Shown: one piece after another, positions 24,498 through 33,760 of the stretch
Layout: each line of letters begins with the position of its first letter
Position numbering within the stretch: position 1 is the stretch's first letter
Assembly: GCA_040218795.1 (NCBI GenBank)
Contig: JAVJQT010000010.1
Span: 62,001 to 126,000, forward strand
DNA length: 64,000 nucleotides
DNA from: CCMP332 sp040218795
GTDB lineage: Bacteria; Bacteroidota; Bacteroidia; Cytophagales; CCMP332
Direction of reading: 5' to 3'
Made by a program: the position numbers and the translations under genes
The notes under the pieces: generated by a model
What the model was told of the DNA's origin: nothing
What the model saw: only the letters and a program-made list of their open reading frames with translations
Database searches by the model: none

Positions 24498-26459
24498 TTA
24501 TTCATCCAATGACCAGCTCAACTCAATATTTGAGCCTGAGGGAGATACACGGACGTATCCTTGCATTTCCTGGTGAAGCGCTGAGCAGAAATCTGTACAA
24601 TAGAAAGGCCATACACCGACTCGTTTTGGTTCCCAAACTGAGGTTTTGGTTTGACCGGGCATTACCAGAATTTCTGAAGTTCTTTGTCCGATCATTGAGA
24701 AACCGTGTGGTACGTCGAAGTCTTGCTCGTGATTTGTGATATGGAAATAAACCTTATCACCCACTTTAACACCTTCTATATTGTCAGGGGTAAAATGACT
24801 CCTGATGGTTGACATATAGATATGAACTTCATTGCCATCTCTTTCCACACGCGCATCGGCTGGCGATTTAATACCATATGGGTGATTATTCTCATCTATT
24901 CGATAGATTTTTTTCGAATTTTCAACCAATAGTTCGGCATTACATCCGGCAGCATAGTGAGGCTCTCCGTGCGTTGGGAAATCGTATAGCAATTCCATTT
25001 TCTCACCTGAAATGTCATAAATCTGTGCTGAGTGTTCCATTTCCGGACCTGTAGGTAGATAGCGATCCTTTGTGATCTTGTTCATGGCCACAAGATATTT
25101 ACCATGCGGCTTTCTTGAGTTACCACCGGGGATCATTAAGTGACCAACAGAGTAATAAGTTGGTTTTCTATCCACTACCTCCCAGGTTCCAAGTTTCCAC
25201 TTCACTACTTCTGAAGAAATAAAGAAAGTGGTATAGGCATTTCCTCTTCCGTCAAATTCGGTATGCAATGGACCTAAGCCACCACTCTGTACGCTACCTG
25301 CCAATACATCGTCGTAATTGATGATGGGAATTCCATAGGCATCACCGTCAAATTTCTCTGCTTCAATGGCCGCCAACATTTTGTCAAATGAATGGACGGT
25401 AATGTTTGCAGAAAGTTTACCTGCGCCAATGATATATTGTCCACTCGGATCTACATCACAACCATGTGGTGATTTTGGTGTCGGCAAGAAATAAATGGCT
25501 CCGGGCACATCCGCAGGATTTACGGTAAGCACCTCAGTCTTCATAGTTGAAGTTGCCGTATGTGTGGATTCATCATATACGTTATGCGCATAATTGGCTG
25601 GCATTTTCGTACCACCGCCATTATTTACAAACTCTTCGATCTTTTTCCAATTGACCGCAGCGATGAAATCCTTGTCATTTTGAGAAGCATTAACTTCAAG
25701 TAGGCTATTGGCTTCCTCTGTATTGTAAGTAGAGAAGAAAAACCAACCGTGTGACTTACCTCTACCGGGGTGCGAAAGGTCATAGTTAAATCCAGGCATT
25801 AATAACTGGAATTTAATATCCATATGGCCATGTTCGGGCTCAACTGCAATAAAAGTTAAGGCACCTTTGAAATTAGATTTGTACTCCTTTATCGGCATAT
25901 CCTTCTGAGGAACGGGTACCGAGAACCGCGTTCCGGCAACCACGTACTCCGTGTTCTCTGTTATGAATGAAGAACTGTGATTACCGGCGCTGTTTGGTAC
26001 TTCGATAATTTCCTCAGTTTCAAAGGTGCTTAAGCTAATTCTGGCGATTCTGGGGGTGTTATTGCCATTGGCAAATATCCATCTGCCATCAAGTTCACCA
26101 TTGGTTTGCGATATATCCGGGTGATGCAAATCATCCCAGGGAATAAATCCAAACGATGTGTTTAACATTGGCTTTGTTTCTTCGGAATATCCATAACCGG
26201 AAGTAGGAAATTGTGAAAACACAGGTATTTCCTTAAATAATCTTCCGGATGGCAATCCATAAACGGTAAGATTACCACTGTAACCACCGGATAAAAAGCC
26301 ATATTGCTCGTCTCTTTCGCCAGGGGCTACATATACCTTCTCGGCTATGCTTGTTCCTAATGCCCCATTACTCTTCTTCTCACCGGCCTGGCCACAGGAA
26401 ATCAAGAAAGCCAGCGCAGCGATGAAAAAACTATTGATTGATAATATTCTAATATTCAT
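24498..26459 (-). CDS. nosZ: Nitrous oxide reductase, clade II, lipoprotein-type export signal
   Basis: 653 aa. N-terminus (IAALAFLISCGQ) is a Sec/lipoprotein signal, not the twin-arginine signal of clade I NosZ. The CuZ propeller His-rich motifs are present: DDLHHPDISQTNG, YAHNVYDE, PHGCDVDPSGQ, GPLHTEFDGRGNAY, RKPHGKYLVAMNK and GEPHYAA. The CuA site is in FYCTDFCSALHQEMQGY (C621, C625, H629, M632) with DVPHGFSM upstream. Reduces N2O to N2 in the periplasm or outer face. Its hairpin terminator follows. No nir or nor gene is in the window, so the organism could be a non-denitrifying N2O reducer. Confidence 0.95.
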   Translation of the reverse strand: MNIRILSINSFFIAALAFLISCGQAGEKKSNGALGTSIAEKVYVAPGERDEQYGFLSGGYSGNLTVYGLPSGRLFKEIPVFSQFPTSGYGYSEETKPMLNTSFGFIPWDDLHHPDISQTNGELDGRWIFANGNNTPRIARISLSTFETEEIIEVPNSAGNHSSSFITENTEYVVAGTRFSVPVPQKDMPIKEYKSNFKGALTFIAVEPEHGHMDIKFQLLMPGFNYDLSHPGRGKSHGWFFFSTYNTEEANSLLEVNASQNDKDFIAAVNWKKIEEFVNNGGGTKMPANYAHNVYDESTHTATSTMKTEVLTVNPADVPGAIYFLPTPKSPHGCDVDPSGQYIIGAGKLSANITVHSFDKMLAAIEAEKFDGDAYGIPIINYDDVLAGSVQSGGLGPLHTEFDGRGNAYTTFFISSEVVKWKLGTWEVVDRKPTYYSVGHLMIPGGNSRKPHGKYLVAMNKITKDRYLPTGPEMEHSAQIYDISGEKMELLYDFPTHGEPHYAAGCNAELLVENSKKIYRIDENNHPYGIKSPADARVERDGNEVHIYMSTIRSHFTPDNIEGVKVGDKVYFHITNHEQDFDVPHGFSMIGQRTSEILVMPGQTKTSVWEPKRVGVWPFYCTDFCSALHQEMQGYVRVSPSGSNIELSWSLDE

Positions 26460-26470
26460 TTTAATGTTAT

Positions 26471-27043
26471 TTAAGGTAAAATCACTGTTTCTATTACATG
26501 GATTATTCCATTCGATGCCGGAACCGTTCCAACTATTTTGGCTCCGCCTACAATTACATCCTCGCCATCCACAATTACTTCAAGGTAATCACCGGTAGCC
26601 ATGTATAATTTTCTGCCTTTATCGGCTTCTCTTTTGAGTGCATCGATATCATAGGATCCGGGAGCTGCATGGCGTGTCAGGATCGTTGCAAGGTCACCTT
26701 TGTTTTCGGGCTTGAGCAGATTTTCAACTGTTCCTTCGGGCAATGCATCAAAAGCGCCGTTTACAGGAGCAAATACTGTAAGTGGGCCTGCATTAACCAA
26801 TACGTGTTCAATTTGAGCAGCCTGAACAGCAGCCACTAAAGTGCTATGGGGCTCCGATGAAATTGCGACTTGCAAAATGTTCGGATCAGACACCTCATCT
26901 ACAACTGAGGCCTGGCCCATTGGGTGACTTTCAGGTATTGAAGCGTCATCTGAAGCGGTATCGGACTCTTTTTCGGGAGCACAAGACCATATCAGTGCTA
27001 AGAGCACCAACATGATAAAGGAGTTATAAAATTTCATTTTCAT
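26471..27043 (-). CDS. Fasciclin-domain lipoprotein
   Basis: 190 aa lipoprotein (LALIWSCAPE). One FAS1 domain: LTVFAPVNGAFDALPEGTVE, HAAPGSYDIDALKREADKG and ASNGIIHVIETVILP. It lies 11 bases upstream of nosZ (26459). Fasciclin proteins recur in Bacteroidota nos clusters; a surface or electron-handling role is inferred only. Confidence 0.8.
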   Translation of the reverse strand: MKMKFYNSFIMLVLLALIWSCAPEKESDTASDDASIPESHPMGQASVVDEVSDPNILQVAISSEPHSTLVAAVQAAQIEHVLVNAGPLTVFAPVNGAFDALPEGTVENLLKPENKGDLATILTRHAAPGSYDIDALKREADKGRKLYMATGDYLEVIVDGEDVIVGGAKIVGTVPASNGIIHVIETVILP

Positions 27044-27059
27044 AATATTATAGTTTTAA

Positions 27060-27551
27060 TTAAAGGGTTCTGAAGTATTCCAAAATGTCGCGAGCCTGTT
27101 CTTCAGTCATGTTTTGATTGGCCATAGCGGCTCCGTTGAATTCGACCAAAAGATCTTTAGCACATCTGTCCTGCTCAACCATCAACTGAGGGTCGAGTAT
27201 CATATTCATGATCCATTCCGGACTTCTTCTATTCATAATTCCTTTTGGTGAAGGACCGATGAAACGCTTTTCGATTTTATGGCAGGCGCTGCAATTGGTT
27301 TCAAAGAGGGCCATACCGCGTTCAACCATTTCCTGATCAATGGTTTCTGCAAGCGTGACATTCTTTATTCTTCCTACACCCTTATTATCCAGAGTGATAC
27401 GCTCACTTGCAGGCACATCGCTGTTTTCTTCAGCGACGGGTTCTTTCATGGTTTGTTCTCTTATCTTTTCAATCTCACTTTTGCCTCCACCACAGGAAGC
27501 CAGAAAAATGATTGAAGCAATTGATAAAGCTGAAATAATATATTTTTTCAT
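27060..27551 (-). CDS. Cytochrome c lipoprotein, probable NosZ electron donor
   Basis: 163 aa lipoprotein (IIFLASCGGG). Class I cytochrome c with heme site NCSACHK; the distal Met is in AMANQNMTEEQ. First gene of the nosZ transcript. Probably feeds electrons to the CuA centre of NosZ. Confidence 0.85.
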   Translation of the reverse strand: MKKYIISALSIASIIFLASCGGGKSEIEKIREQTMKEPVAEENSDVPASERITLDNKGVGRIKNVTLAETIDQEMVERGMALFETNCSACHKIEKRFIGPSPKGIMNRRSPEWIMNMILDPQLMVEQDRCAKDLLVEFNGAAMANQNMTEEQARDILEYFRTL

Positions 27552-27623
27552 AATGATGTTATTTGGGATTCAAAGTTGTTTTTAGTTTTAATGTCAATAT
27601 TTGATTTAGCCGTGAGCAAAACA

Positions 27624-27635
27624 TGATGTAAATCA
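27624..27635 (-). promoter_or_regulatory. Possible FNR/CRP-type box upstream of the nos operon
   Basis: On the minus strand TGATTTACATCA fits the TTGATnnnnATCAA core in the inner eight conserved positions. It lies 73 bases upstream of the cytochrome start and overlaps the end of the RIC gene. A chance match is possible. Confidence 0.3.
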
Positions 27636-28358
27636 GTTTCCTACCATTTGTTTGCTAAACATCCTTCGCGAAGCCGGAAATAAAACATTGTTTTCCAGGT
27701 GTATATGCGTATGAAGATCTTCTTCAAATTCCTGCAGAAGAGCGTATGTTACCTTAAAAGTCTGGCAACCATCCGGTGGACAGGTGTAATTGTTTGTCAG
27801 CTGTGCAATTCTCATAAATCTTACACCTTCAGTAGCATGCTCTGCCTCCATAATTTGTATTGGATTTTCAATGTGTTCAAAATGAGGTTTTGACAATGGA
27901 AATCCATCGCGCTCTGCGGAGACCATTGCCTTGATATAGGGAAAGAGTATTTTTTCTTCCTTCTCCATATGTTGCAGCAATGCAATGCTGCCTTCTTCAA
28001 ATAGTGATCGAATTTCGTACAACTCATTGTGGCGTTCTCCATGCACATTGCATAACTTATCGAGATAGATACGAAGCGCAGGAATGGTACCCAGAATATA
28101 AGAATGATGTTTTTGAACAATCCTGTCAATCAATTTGTCCGGATCCAGTTCCTGCCAATTTTGATCTTCCCCGCTTTGAAGAATTTCTTCCAGTTCGGCT
28201 ATAACCGTATCCAGATTCTGATTCTTTTTCAGACAGGCATCCTGAAGGCTTATTCCACCGCCACAACAAAAATCTATGTTATGAGCTGTCAGAACTTTTG
28301 AAGTTCTAAAATTGGAAGCAACAATGTCTCCTACTTTTTGTCTTGCTATATTTTCCAT
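27633..28358 (-). CDS. ric: RIC-type di-iron Fe-S cluster repair protein
   Basis: 241 aa. An N-terminal DUF542 part (VGDIVASNFRTS, HNIDFCCGGGISL) is followed by hemerythrin-like HHE helices (QKHHSYILGTIPALR, NVHGERHNELYEI, LLQHMEKEEKILFPYIK, EHATEG, DLHTHIHLENNVLFP). Repairs Fe-S clusters damaged by nitric oxide. The operator-like palindrome lies 14 bases upstream. Confidence 0.9.
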   Translation of the reverse strand: MENIARQKVGDIVASNFRTSKVLTAHNIDFCCGGGISLQDACLKKNQNLDTVIAELEEILQSGEDQNWQELDPDKLIDRIVQKHHSYILGTIPALRIYLDKLCNVHGERHNELYEIRSLFEEGSIALLQHMEKEEKILFPYIKAMVSAERDGFPLSKPHFEHIENPIQIMEAEHATEGVRFMRIAQLTNNYTCPPDGCQTFKVTYALLQEFEEDLHTHIHLENNVLFPASRRMFSKQMVGN

Positions 28359-28371
28359 AATTATTAATTAA

Positions 28372-28385
28372 GGACAATTTTGTCC
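28372..28385. promoter_or_regulatory. Rrf2/NsrR-type operator upstream of ric
   Basis: GGACAA-TT-TTGTCC with outer bases extending to AAGGACAA/TTGTCCTT (28370-28387). The same core occurs at 28876-28889. Location between the ric and rrf2 genes and adjacent to the regulator gene supports it as the regulator's site. Confidence 0.65.
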
Positions 28386-28404
28386 TTTTTTGTTTTAAAT
28401 TTTT

Positions 28405-28830
28405 TTACATCCTTAAAAAACGGTTGCCAGTGATCACCCCACCTCTAAGATCTTTGAGATAAGTGGTAGACAGTACGCCATTAAGGTGATCCCTAACTGC
28501 CATGAATTTATCATGAACAGGGCATGGGTGAATACCACTACATTCTTTTAATCCCAATACGCAACCTGTAACAAGGCGATCTCCATCAATCGCATTGACG
28601 ACTTCCAATAGAGAAATTTGCCTTGTAACGACTTTGAAGCCGCCACTTGGCCCTCTCAGCGATTCCAATAGCTGTGCTCTTACCAGCTTTTGCAAAATCT
28701 TGGCCGTAAAGGCAGTAGGTGAATCTATAGCCTGGGCCACATCTTTTAATCCTGCAAGCTTTTGCTCCTCTTCTACCGAACAGAGGTAGATCATAATTTT
28801 TAGAGCATACTCACAGGCTTTTGAAAACAT
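28405..28830 (-). CDS. nsrR: Rrf2-family regulator, NsrR-like
   Basis: 141 aa. Winged-helix with recognition part AKILQKLVRAQLLESLRG and PSGGF; the Fe-S cysteines are C90, C97 and C103 (CVLGLKECSGIHPCPVH), as in NO-sensing NsrR or redox-sensing IscR/RsrR. Position beside ric, the nos cluster and tspO favours nitric oxide sensing. The second operator copy lies 46 bases upstream of its start. Confidence 0.8.
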   Translation of the reverse strand: MFSKACEYALKIMIYLCSVEEEQKLAGLKDVAQAIDSPTAFTAKILQKLVRAQLLESLRGPSGGFKVVTRQISLLEVVNAIDGDRLVTGCVLGLKECSGIHPCPVHDKFMAVRDHLNGVLSTTYLKDLRGGVITGNRFLRM

Positions 28831-28875
28831 AATTTATATTGATTTGCTGACAAATTTAAAGATGAAAATAATTTC

Positions 28876-28889
28876 GGACAAGTTTATCC
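28876..28889. promoter_or_regulatory. Second copy of the Rrf2-type operator
   Basis: GGACAA-GT-TTATCC, one mismatch in the right arm relative to the copy at 28372-28385. It lies between the regulator gene and divergent tspO, so it may control both and give autoregulation. Confidence 0.55.
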
Positions 28890-29007
28890 TTTATTATTTT
28901 ATCATTAATATTTATGATTCTAATCATTTTCATTTTAGCCGTTCTTGGCGGTACAATTTGTAGATTGGATTTTGAAATATTGACGATGGCTATTCAAATT
29001 GATTTTA

Positions 29008-29466
29008 ATGCTTTATAAACTACTATTATTTCTAATCCTTAATTTTATGGGATTGGCCCTTGGCGCAAAATTTACGGGTTCAGGTGTTTCTTCGGATTGG
29101 TATCAGAATTTAAACAAGGCTCCCTGGACCCCTCCCGGTTGGGTTTTTGGAGCTGCCTGGACCACCATAATGCTATGTTTTTCGGTTTATCTCGCTTATT
29201 TATGGAAGGCATCTGAAAACAAAATTTTATTTGTAGTCCTTTTTACATCTGCCCTGCTGCTTAACATCGCATGGAATCCGCTTTTCTTTCATTATCGTGA
29301 AACTTTATTGGCTCTTTTGGTGATCAGCCTCTTGACCTTGTTGATTGGCTTTTACTTTATTTATTATTTAAAAACGCTCCAATATTATACTATCCTAATT
29401 CTACCTTATTTGATTTGGATGCTCATTGCTACTTCGCTGAATGCTTATATTTATCTAAATAATTGA
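29008..29466 (+). CDS. tspO: TspO/MBR family protein
   Basis: 152 aa from ATG at 29008 (a TTG at 28999 is three codons upstream). Five membrane segments and the family motifs WTPPGWVFGAAWT, NIAWNPLFF and PYLIWM. TspO binds tetrapyrroles and is often tied to oxygen or redox response. Divergent from the Rrf2 regulator and next to its operator. Confidence 0.85.
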   Translation: MLYKLLLFLILNFMGLALGAKFTGSGVSSDWYQNLNKAPWTPPGWVFGAAWTTIMLCFSVYLAYLWKASENKILFVVLFTSALLLNIAWNPLFFHYRETLLALLVISLLTLLIGFYFIYYLKTLQYYTILILPYLIWMLIATSLNAYIYLNN

Positions 29467-29468
29467 TC

Positions 29469-29906
29469 ATGAAAGACGCGCATTTTAAGAAGCTGGAAAA
29501 AATGTATCTCAATGCCAATATTAATTCGGAGTTCTACGAATCTACTGAAATCGAGATTTTGGATAAATCGGCCAGGATAAGCATTGATGTTTCGCCCAAA
29601 TATTTTCATGCCCTCGGCGGAATTCACGGATCGGTCTATTTCAAATTGCTCGATGATGCCGCTTTTTTTGCAGTCAATTCCCTTATTACCGATGTATTTG
29701 TACTCACTAGCTCTTTTAACATCCAGTTTCTAAGACCTGTGAGCTCCGGAAAAATTACAGCGCATGGAAAAGTCAGGTTTGTTTCGGGAAAAACAATGAT
29801 GGCAGAGGCGGTTTTGCTTGATGAAGAGGGCAAGGCTGTCGCTTTTGGAAATGGCAATTTTGTCAGAAGCAAGGTCCATCTTGGACCTGAAATTGGCTAT
29901 GCCTAA
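29469..29906 (+). CDS. PaaI-type hotdog thioesterase
   Basis: 145 aa from ATG at 29469, two bases after the tspO stop. Hotdog fold signs: GGIHGSVYFKLLDDAAFFAV (the HG-x-D helix), LTSSFNIQFLRPVSSGKI, then VRFVSGKTMMAEAVL. Hydrolyses an acyl-CoA of unknown type. Probably cotranscribed with tspO. Confidence 0.75.
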   Translation: MKDAHFKKLEKMYLNANINSEFYESTEIEILDKSARISIDVSPKYFHALGGIHGSVYFKLLDDAAFFAVNSLITDVFVLTSSFNIQFLRPVSSGKITAHGKVRFVSGKTMMAEAVLLDEEGKAVAFGNGNFVRSKVHLGPEIGYA

Positions 29907-29972
29907 TCATTTGTAGATTGTTTCAAAAACGATCCTGGGAACCTTATATCTTTAATTGCTGAGCGTAAAGAT

Positions 29973-31019
29973 TCAATTTGATACGGTCAGGGCATTTTCT
30001 TTTTCAAAATCCTTAACCCAGCCCGCCAGCACTTTTACCCAGGTTTCATGATCATTCATACAGGGAATCAAGCTGAACTCCTCCCCTCCATTTTCTAAAA
30101 AGGTTTCTTTTACCCCCATTCCGATTTCTTCAATCGTTTCCAGACAGTCCGATACAAAAGCCGGACAAACCACAGCCAGTTTTTTCACTCCAGTTTTTGC
30201 CAAATGCTTTACGGTGGGTTCGGTATAGGGCTCTATCCATTTATCACTCCCCAATCGAGATTGGAAGGCAAATGAATATTTAGCCAGTGGGATATTGAAA
30301 TACTCCGCGATTAATTCCGTCGTTCGTATTACCTGATGTTTATAACATGTTTTATGCGCTTCTGAATCAACCTGACAGCAATTTTCTACTTTGGCACAAT
30401 GACAACCGGTAGGATCGCTCTTTCTCAAATGCCTGACCGGCAATCCGTGATAGCTAAATAATAGATGATCAAATTCCTTGCCTGCAATGTTTGGATACAT
30501 GCTCTGCGCTAAAGCAAGGATATAGTCTTCCTGATCGTAAAAAGGCCCCTTTACCTGCATTTTCAATTGAGGATATTTCTCTGCAATTACTTCTTCTGCT
30601 TTTACGACTACCGTCTCATAACTCGACATGGCATAATGAGGGTAAAGCGGAACCAATAAGATTTCCTCCATGCCTTCAATGGCCATTAATTCATCAATGG
30701 CAGCTTCAATCGACGGATTTCCATAACGCATGCCAAGAGCCACAGGAATGGTAACTTCCTTTTGGACCTTTTCTTTGAGTTGTTTCGATATGACAATCAA
30801 AGGCGAACCCTCATCGGTCCATATGGATTTATAGGCATGGGCGGATTTCTTTGGACGGAAATTGAGGATAATGCCTTTGACGATAAGCGCTCTCAACCAG
30901 TAAGGCACATCAATTACTCTTTCATCCATTAAAAATTCATCCAGATAGCGTTTTACGTCGGGTACTTCGGGTGAATCGGGTGAGCCAAGATTTACGAGTA
31001 ATATTCCTTTCTTTGTCAT
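29973..31019 (-). CDS. hemH: Ferrochelatase
   Basis: 348 aa. Conserved GILLVNLGSPDSP, SYHGLPVRHLR (catalytic His), FAFQSRLGSDKW and PAFVSDCLETIEEI. Inserts iron into protoporphyrin to give heme. A cysteine cluster (TGCHCAKVENCCQ and a later Cys) lies just after the catalytic His; this could hold an Fe-S cluster or a structural metal. Divergent from the vit-type gene. Confidence 0.95.
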   Translation of the reverse strand: MTKKGILLVNLGSPDSPEVPDVKRYLDEFLMDERVIDVPYWLRALIVKGIILNFRPKKSAHAYKSIWTDEGSPLIVISKQLKEKVQKEVTIPVALGMRYGNPSIEAAIDELMAIEGMEEILLVPLYPHYAMSSYETVVVKAEEVIAEKYPQLKMQVKGPFYDQEDYILALAQSMYPNIAGKEFDHLLFSYHGLPVRHLRKSDPTGCHCAKVENCCQVDSEAHKTCYKHQVIRTTELIAEYFNIPLAKYSFAFQSRLGSDKWIEPYTEPTVKHLAKTGVKKLAVVCPAFVSDCLETIEEIGMGVKETFLENGGEEFSLIPCMNDHETWVKVLAGWVKDFEKENALTVSN

Positions 31020-31121
31020 AATGCAAAACTAACAATTGTCATTGGTGCTGGTTTCCGTTTTTTGGTATAAAATTTCCTTAATCGGATATTTGCCTGAAAT
31101 TATTTTTTCAAAAGCGTTCTC

Positions 31122-31859
31122 ATGAAGCAAAAACTCGAACAAAAACTCCATCAGAAAAATACTTTTTTCCAACGCATTCAGGATTATTTAGGCGAATTTG
31201 TCTATGGAGGAATCGATGGAAGTGTAACGACATTCGCAGTAGTGGCGGGTTCGGTTGGTGCCGGTCTTGATAGTGCTGTTATTATAATTTTGGGTTTTGC
31301 CAATCTCATCGCGGACGGTTTTTCAATGTCGGTCGGCGCATTTCTTTCGGCCAAATCGGAGCACGAAAATTATGAAAAACACAAAGCCATTGAATATTGG
31401 GAAATTGAGCATTTAAGAGAAAAAGAAATTGATGAAATACGCGAAATCTATGAAGCCAAAGGTTTTGAAGGCGAACTTTTGGAACAGGTGGTTGCTAAAA
31501 TAATTGAGGACGATGATGTATGGGTAGACACCATGATGAAAGAGGAGTTGGAAATGGCCAAAGACGATAAATCGCCATTTAGCGTAGGACTCTTTACCTT
31601 CATTTCTTTCATTGTTGTAGGCCTTATCCCTTTGATTGTCTATCTCTGGGATTTCATCCGCCCCTTGCAAATTGATCTTTTCATGTTGACCTGTTTACTC
31701 ACCAGCATAGCATTTATACTCGTGGGATTTTTAAAATCCATGGTCACCGGCGCAGGAAAATTCAGAAGTTCCATGGAAACGCTTCTTTTGGGTGCCATAG
31801 CTGCTGTACTGGCTTATTTTGTAGGTGATTTTCTTGAAAAAATTATTCTTCAGGCTTAG
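31122..31859 (+). CDS. VIT1/CCC1-family iron/manganese transporter
   Basis: 245 aa. Five membrane segments; the first contains YGGIDGSVTTFAVVAGS, the second FANLIADGFSMSVGAF, with a long acidic, helical cytoplasmic segment (EYWEIEHLREKEIDEI, MMKEELEMAKDDK) typical of the metal-binding domain of this family. Moves Fe2+ or Mn2+. Divergent from hemH, a metal link. Confidence 0.85.
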   Translation: MKQKLEQKLHQKNTFFQRIQDYLGEFVYGGIDGSVTTFAVVAGSVGAGLDSAVIIILGFANLIADGFSMSVGAFLSAKSEHENYEKHKAIEYWEIEHLREKEIDEIREIYEAKGFEGELLEQVVAKIIEDDDVWVDTMMKEELEMAKDDKSPFSVGLFTFISFIVVGLIPLIVYLWDFIRPLQIDLFMLTCLLTSIAFILVGFLKSMVTGAGKFRSSMETLLLGAIAAVLAYFVGDFLEKIILQA

Positions 31860-31862
31860 AAA

Positions 31863-33158
31863 ATGAAGTATTTAGTCTTTATCACATTGGCCCTGCTGAT
31901 GGCCTGCAAAAGTTCAGAAATCGTACTTCTCGAAAAACAATCGGCGCTCAAAGGACATAATCCCTGTGAGCCCAGTATTTTTATCAACCCCATTGATTCA
32001 AAAAACATTGTGGCCGGGGCCATTATTGACCGTTATTTTTACAGCAAAGACGGAGGCAAAAAATGGAAAAGCGGTAAACTCAAATCCAGTTATGGTGTTT
32101 TTGGCGATCCGGTGATTGTTGCGGACTATAAAGGCAATTTTTATTATTTACACCTCTCCGATCCCAGCGGAAAAAACTGGAGAAGTGATGAATTACTGGA
32201 TCGAATTGTTTGTCAGAAATCGACCGACGGAGGCGTCACTTTTGATAATGGCACATTTATGGGATTGAACAGTCCCAAAGATCAGGATAAACACTGGGCG
32301 GTAGTGGACCCTAAATCCAATAATATATATGTCACCTGGACCCAATTTGACAAATACAATAGCGCAGACCCGAATGACAAGAGTAACATTCTTTTTAGTA
32401 AATCCACAGATGCGGGCGCCACATGGTCCGAAGCAATCCGAATCAACCAAAAATCGGGCAATTGTCTGGACGATGATCAGACTACTGAAGGCGCAGTACC
32501 TGCCGTTGGTCCAAATGGTGAAATATATGTGTCCTGGTCCTATAATGATACCATTTGGTTTGATAAATCCACAGACGGAGGCAAGACCTGGCTGGAGAAT
32601 GACATTGTTGTCGTAAATCAGGTTGGCGGTTGGGATATGGACATTCCCGGAATAATGCGTTGCAATGGCATGCCAATAACCCTTTGTGATTTATCCGATG
32701 GCCCAAATTCGGGTAGCATTTATATCAATTACGCCGATCAGAAAAATGGTATAACCGATACGGACATATGGCTTGTAAAATCTGAAGACAAGGGAGAAAC
32801 ATGGAGCAATCCTATAAAAGTCAACAGGGATTCGAGCAACAATCATCAGTTTTTTACATGGATGGCCATCGACCAAAGCGACGGAAATTTGTATGCGGTT
32901 TTTTACGACAGACGAAATTTCACCAGTACTGAAACGGAGGTATTTTTAGCCTGGTCTAAAGACGGAGGAGAAACGTTTTTCAATAAAAAAATCAACGAAG
33001 AATCCTTTGTACCCAACCCAATCGTATTTTTTGGCGATTACAACAATATTTCAGCGAATGATGGAGTGATTGCCCCCATCTGGACAGAAGCGCAGGGGCT
33101 TCAAACGGGAGTTTATACCAGGATTATAAAAAAGGAAGAGCTCGAAGATCAGAAATGA
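31863..33158 (+). CDS. BNR/sialidase-type repeat lipoprotein
   Basis: 431 aa lipoprotein (LALLMACKSS). At least six BNR-type Asp-box repeats (SKDGGKKW, STDGGVTF, STDAGATW, STDGGKTW, SEDKGETW, SKDGGETF) mark a sialidase/neuraminidase-like beta-propeller. The catalytic sialidase Arg triad is not obvious. Outer-membrane or surface location. Its end overlaps rsmG by 10 bases. Confidence 0.75.
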   Translation: MKYLVFITLALLMACKSSEIVLLEKQSALKGHNPCEPSIFINPIDSKNIVAGAIIDRYFYSKDGGKKWKSGKLKSSYGVFGDPVIVADYKGNFYYLHLSDPSGKNWRSDELLDRIVCQKSTDGGVTFDNGTFMGLNSPKDQDKHWAVVDPKSNNIYVTWTQFDKYNSADPNDKSNILFSKSTDAGATWSEAIRINQKSGNCLDDDQTTEGAVPAVGPNGEIYVSWSYNDTIWFDKSTDGGKTWLENDIVVVNQVGGWDMDIPGIMRCNGMPITLCDLSDGPNSGSIYINYADQKNGITDTDIWLVKSEDKGETWSNPIKVNRDSSNNHQFFTWMAIDQSDGNLYAVFYDRRNFTSTETEVFLAWSKDGGETFFNKKINEESFVPNPIVFFGDYNNISANDGVIAPIWTEAQGLQTGVYTRIIKKEELEDQK

Positions 33159-33760
33159 ACCACTTTTTTGGTTTCAAAGAATTCTTCTTCAAAGAAATCG
33201 CTGATCGGCCAGATTTTAAAGGGGCGTTTTAACTCGAGCATTTCCTCCTTAATATCCCCTCCTTTCAGATAATAAATGCCATGTTTTTCAAAAGGACTCT
33301 TATTGTTTTTTAAATGGCCAACCCAATGAAAAAAGGTAGTGGCTCTTGCCACGGCCCTTGCGGTTATAAAATCGTATTTTTCTTTGATTTCCTCTGAGCG
33401 GATCTTTGTTGCCTTAACATTTTTTAATTCAAGTTCATCGACAAGGCCCTGAACCACTTTTATTTTTTTTCCAATACTGTCGATCAGGTGAAACTGAACT
33501 TCGGGAAACATTATGGCAAGTGGTAATCCGGGAAAACCTCCTCCCGTTCCCACATCCAAAACGCTAGACCCATTCGGAAATGAAATAACTTTAGAAATGG
33601 CCAGAGAATGCAAAATGTGGCGCTCTTCAAAGTTGTCCATGTCTTTTCTGGACACACAATTGATCTTTTCATTCCATTTTGAAAAACCCTCGCGGAAATC
33701 CCTATAGGCATTGAGTTTATCCTCTTTGAGTTCGGGAAAATATTTATTGAGCAAATTCAA
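33149..33760 (-). CDS. rsmG: 16S rRNA (guanine-527 N7) methyltransferase
   Basis: 203 aa, TTG start just after the sigma-factor stop. Motifs: LDVGTGGGFPGLPLAI (SAM), HLIDSIGKKI, and ITARAVA. Methylates G527 of 16S rRNA. Translationally coupled with the ECF sigma gene. Confidence 0.9.
   Translation of the reverse strand: MNLLNKYFPELKEDKLNAYRDFREGFSKWNEKINCVSRKDMDNFEERHILHSLAISKVISFPNGSSVLDVGTGGGFPGLPLAIMFPEVQFHLIDSIGKKIKVVQGLVDELELKNVKATKIRSEEIKEKYDFITARAVARATTFFHWVGHLKNNKSPFEKHGIYYLKGGDIKEEMLELKRPFKIWPISDFFEEEFFETKKVVHF

Noticed and set aside
27592..27602. TCAATATTTGA as an FNR box
   Set aside because: The arms are inverted relative to TTGAT-ATCAA and spacing is odd.
28370..28387. Reading AAGGACAATTTTGTCCTT as a terminator for rrf2
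   Set aside because: No suitable loop and a second copy in the divergent gap; an operator explains both copies better.
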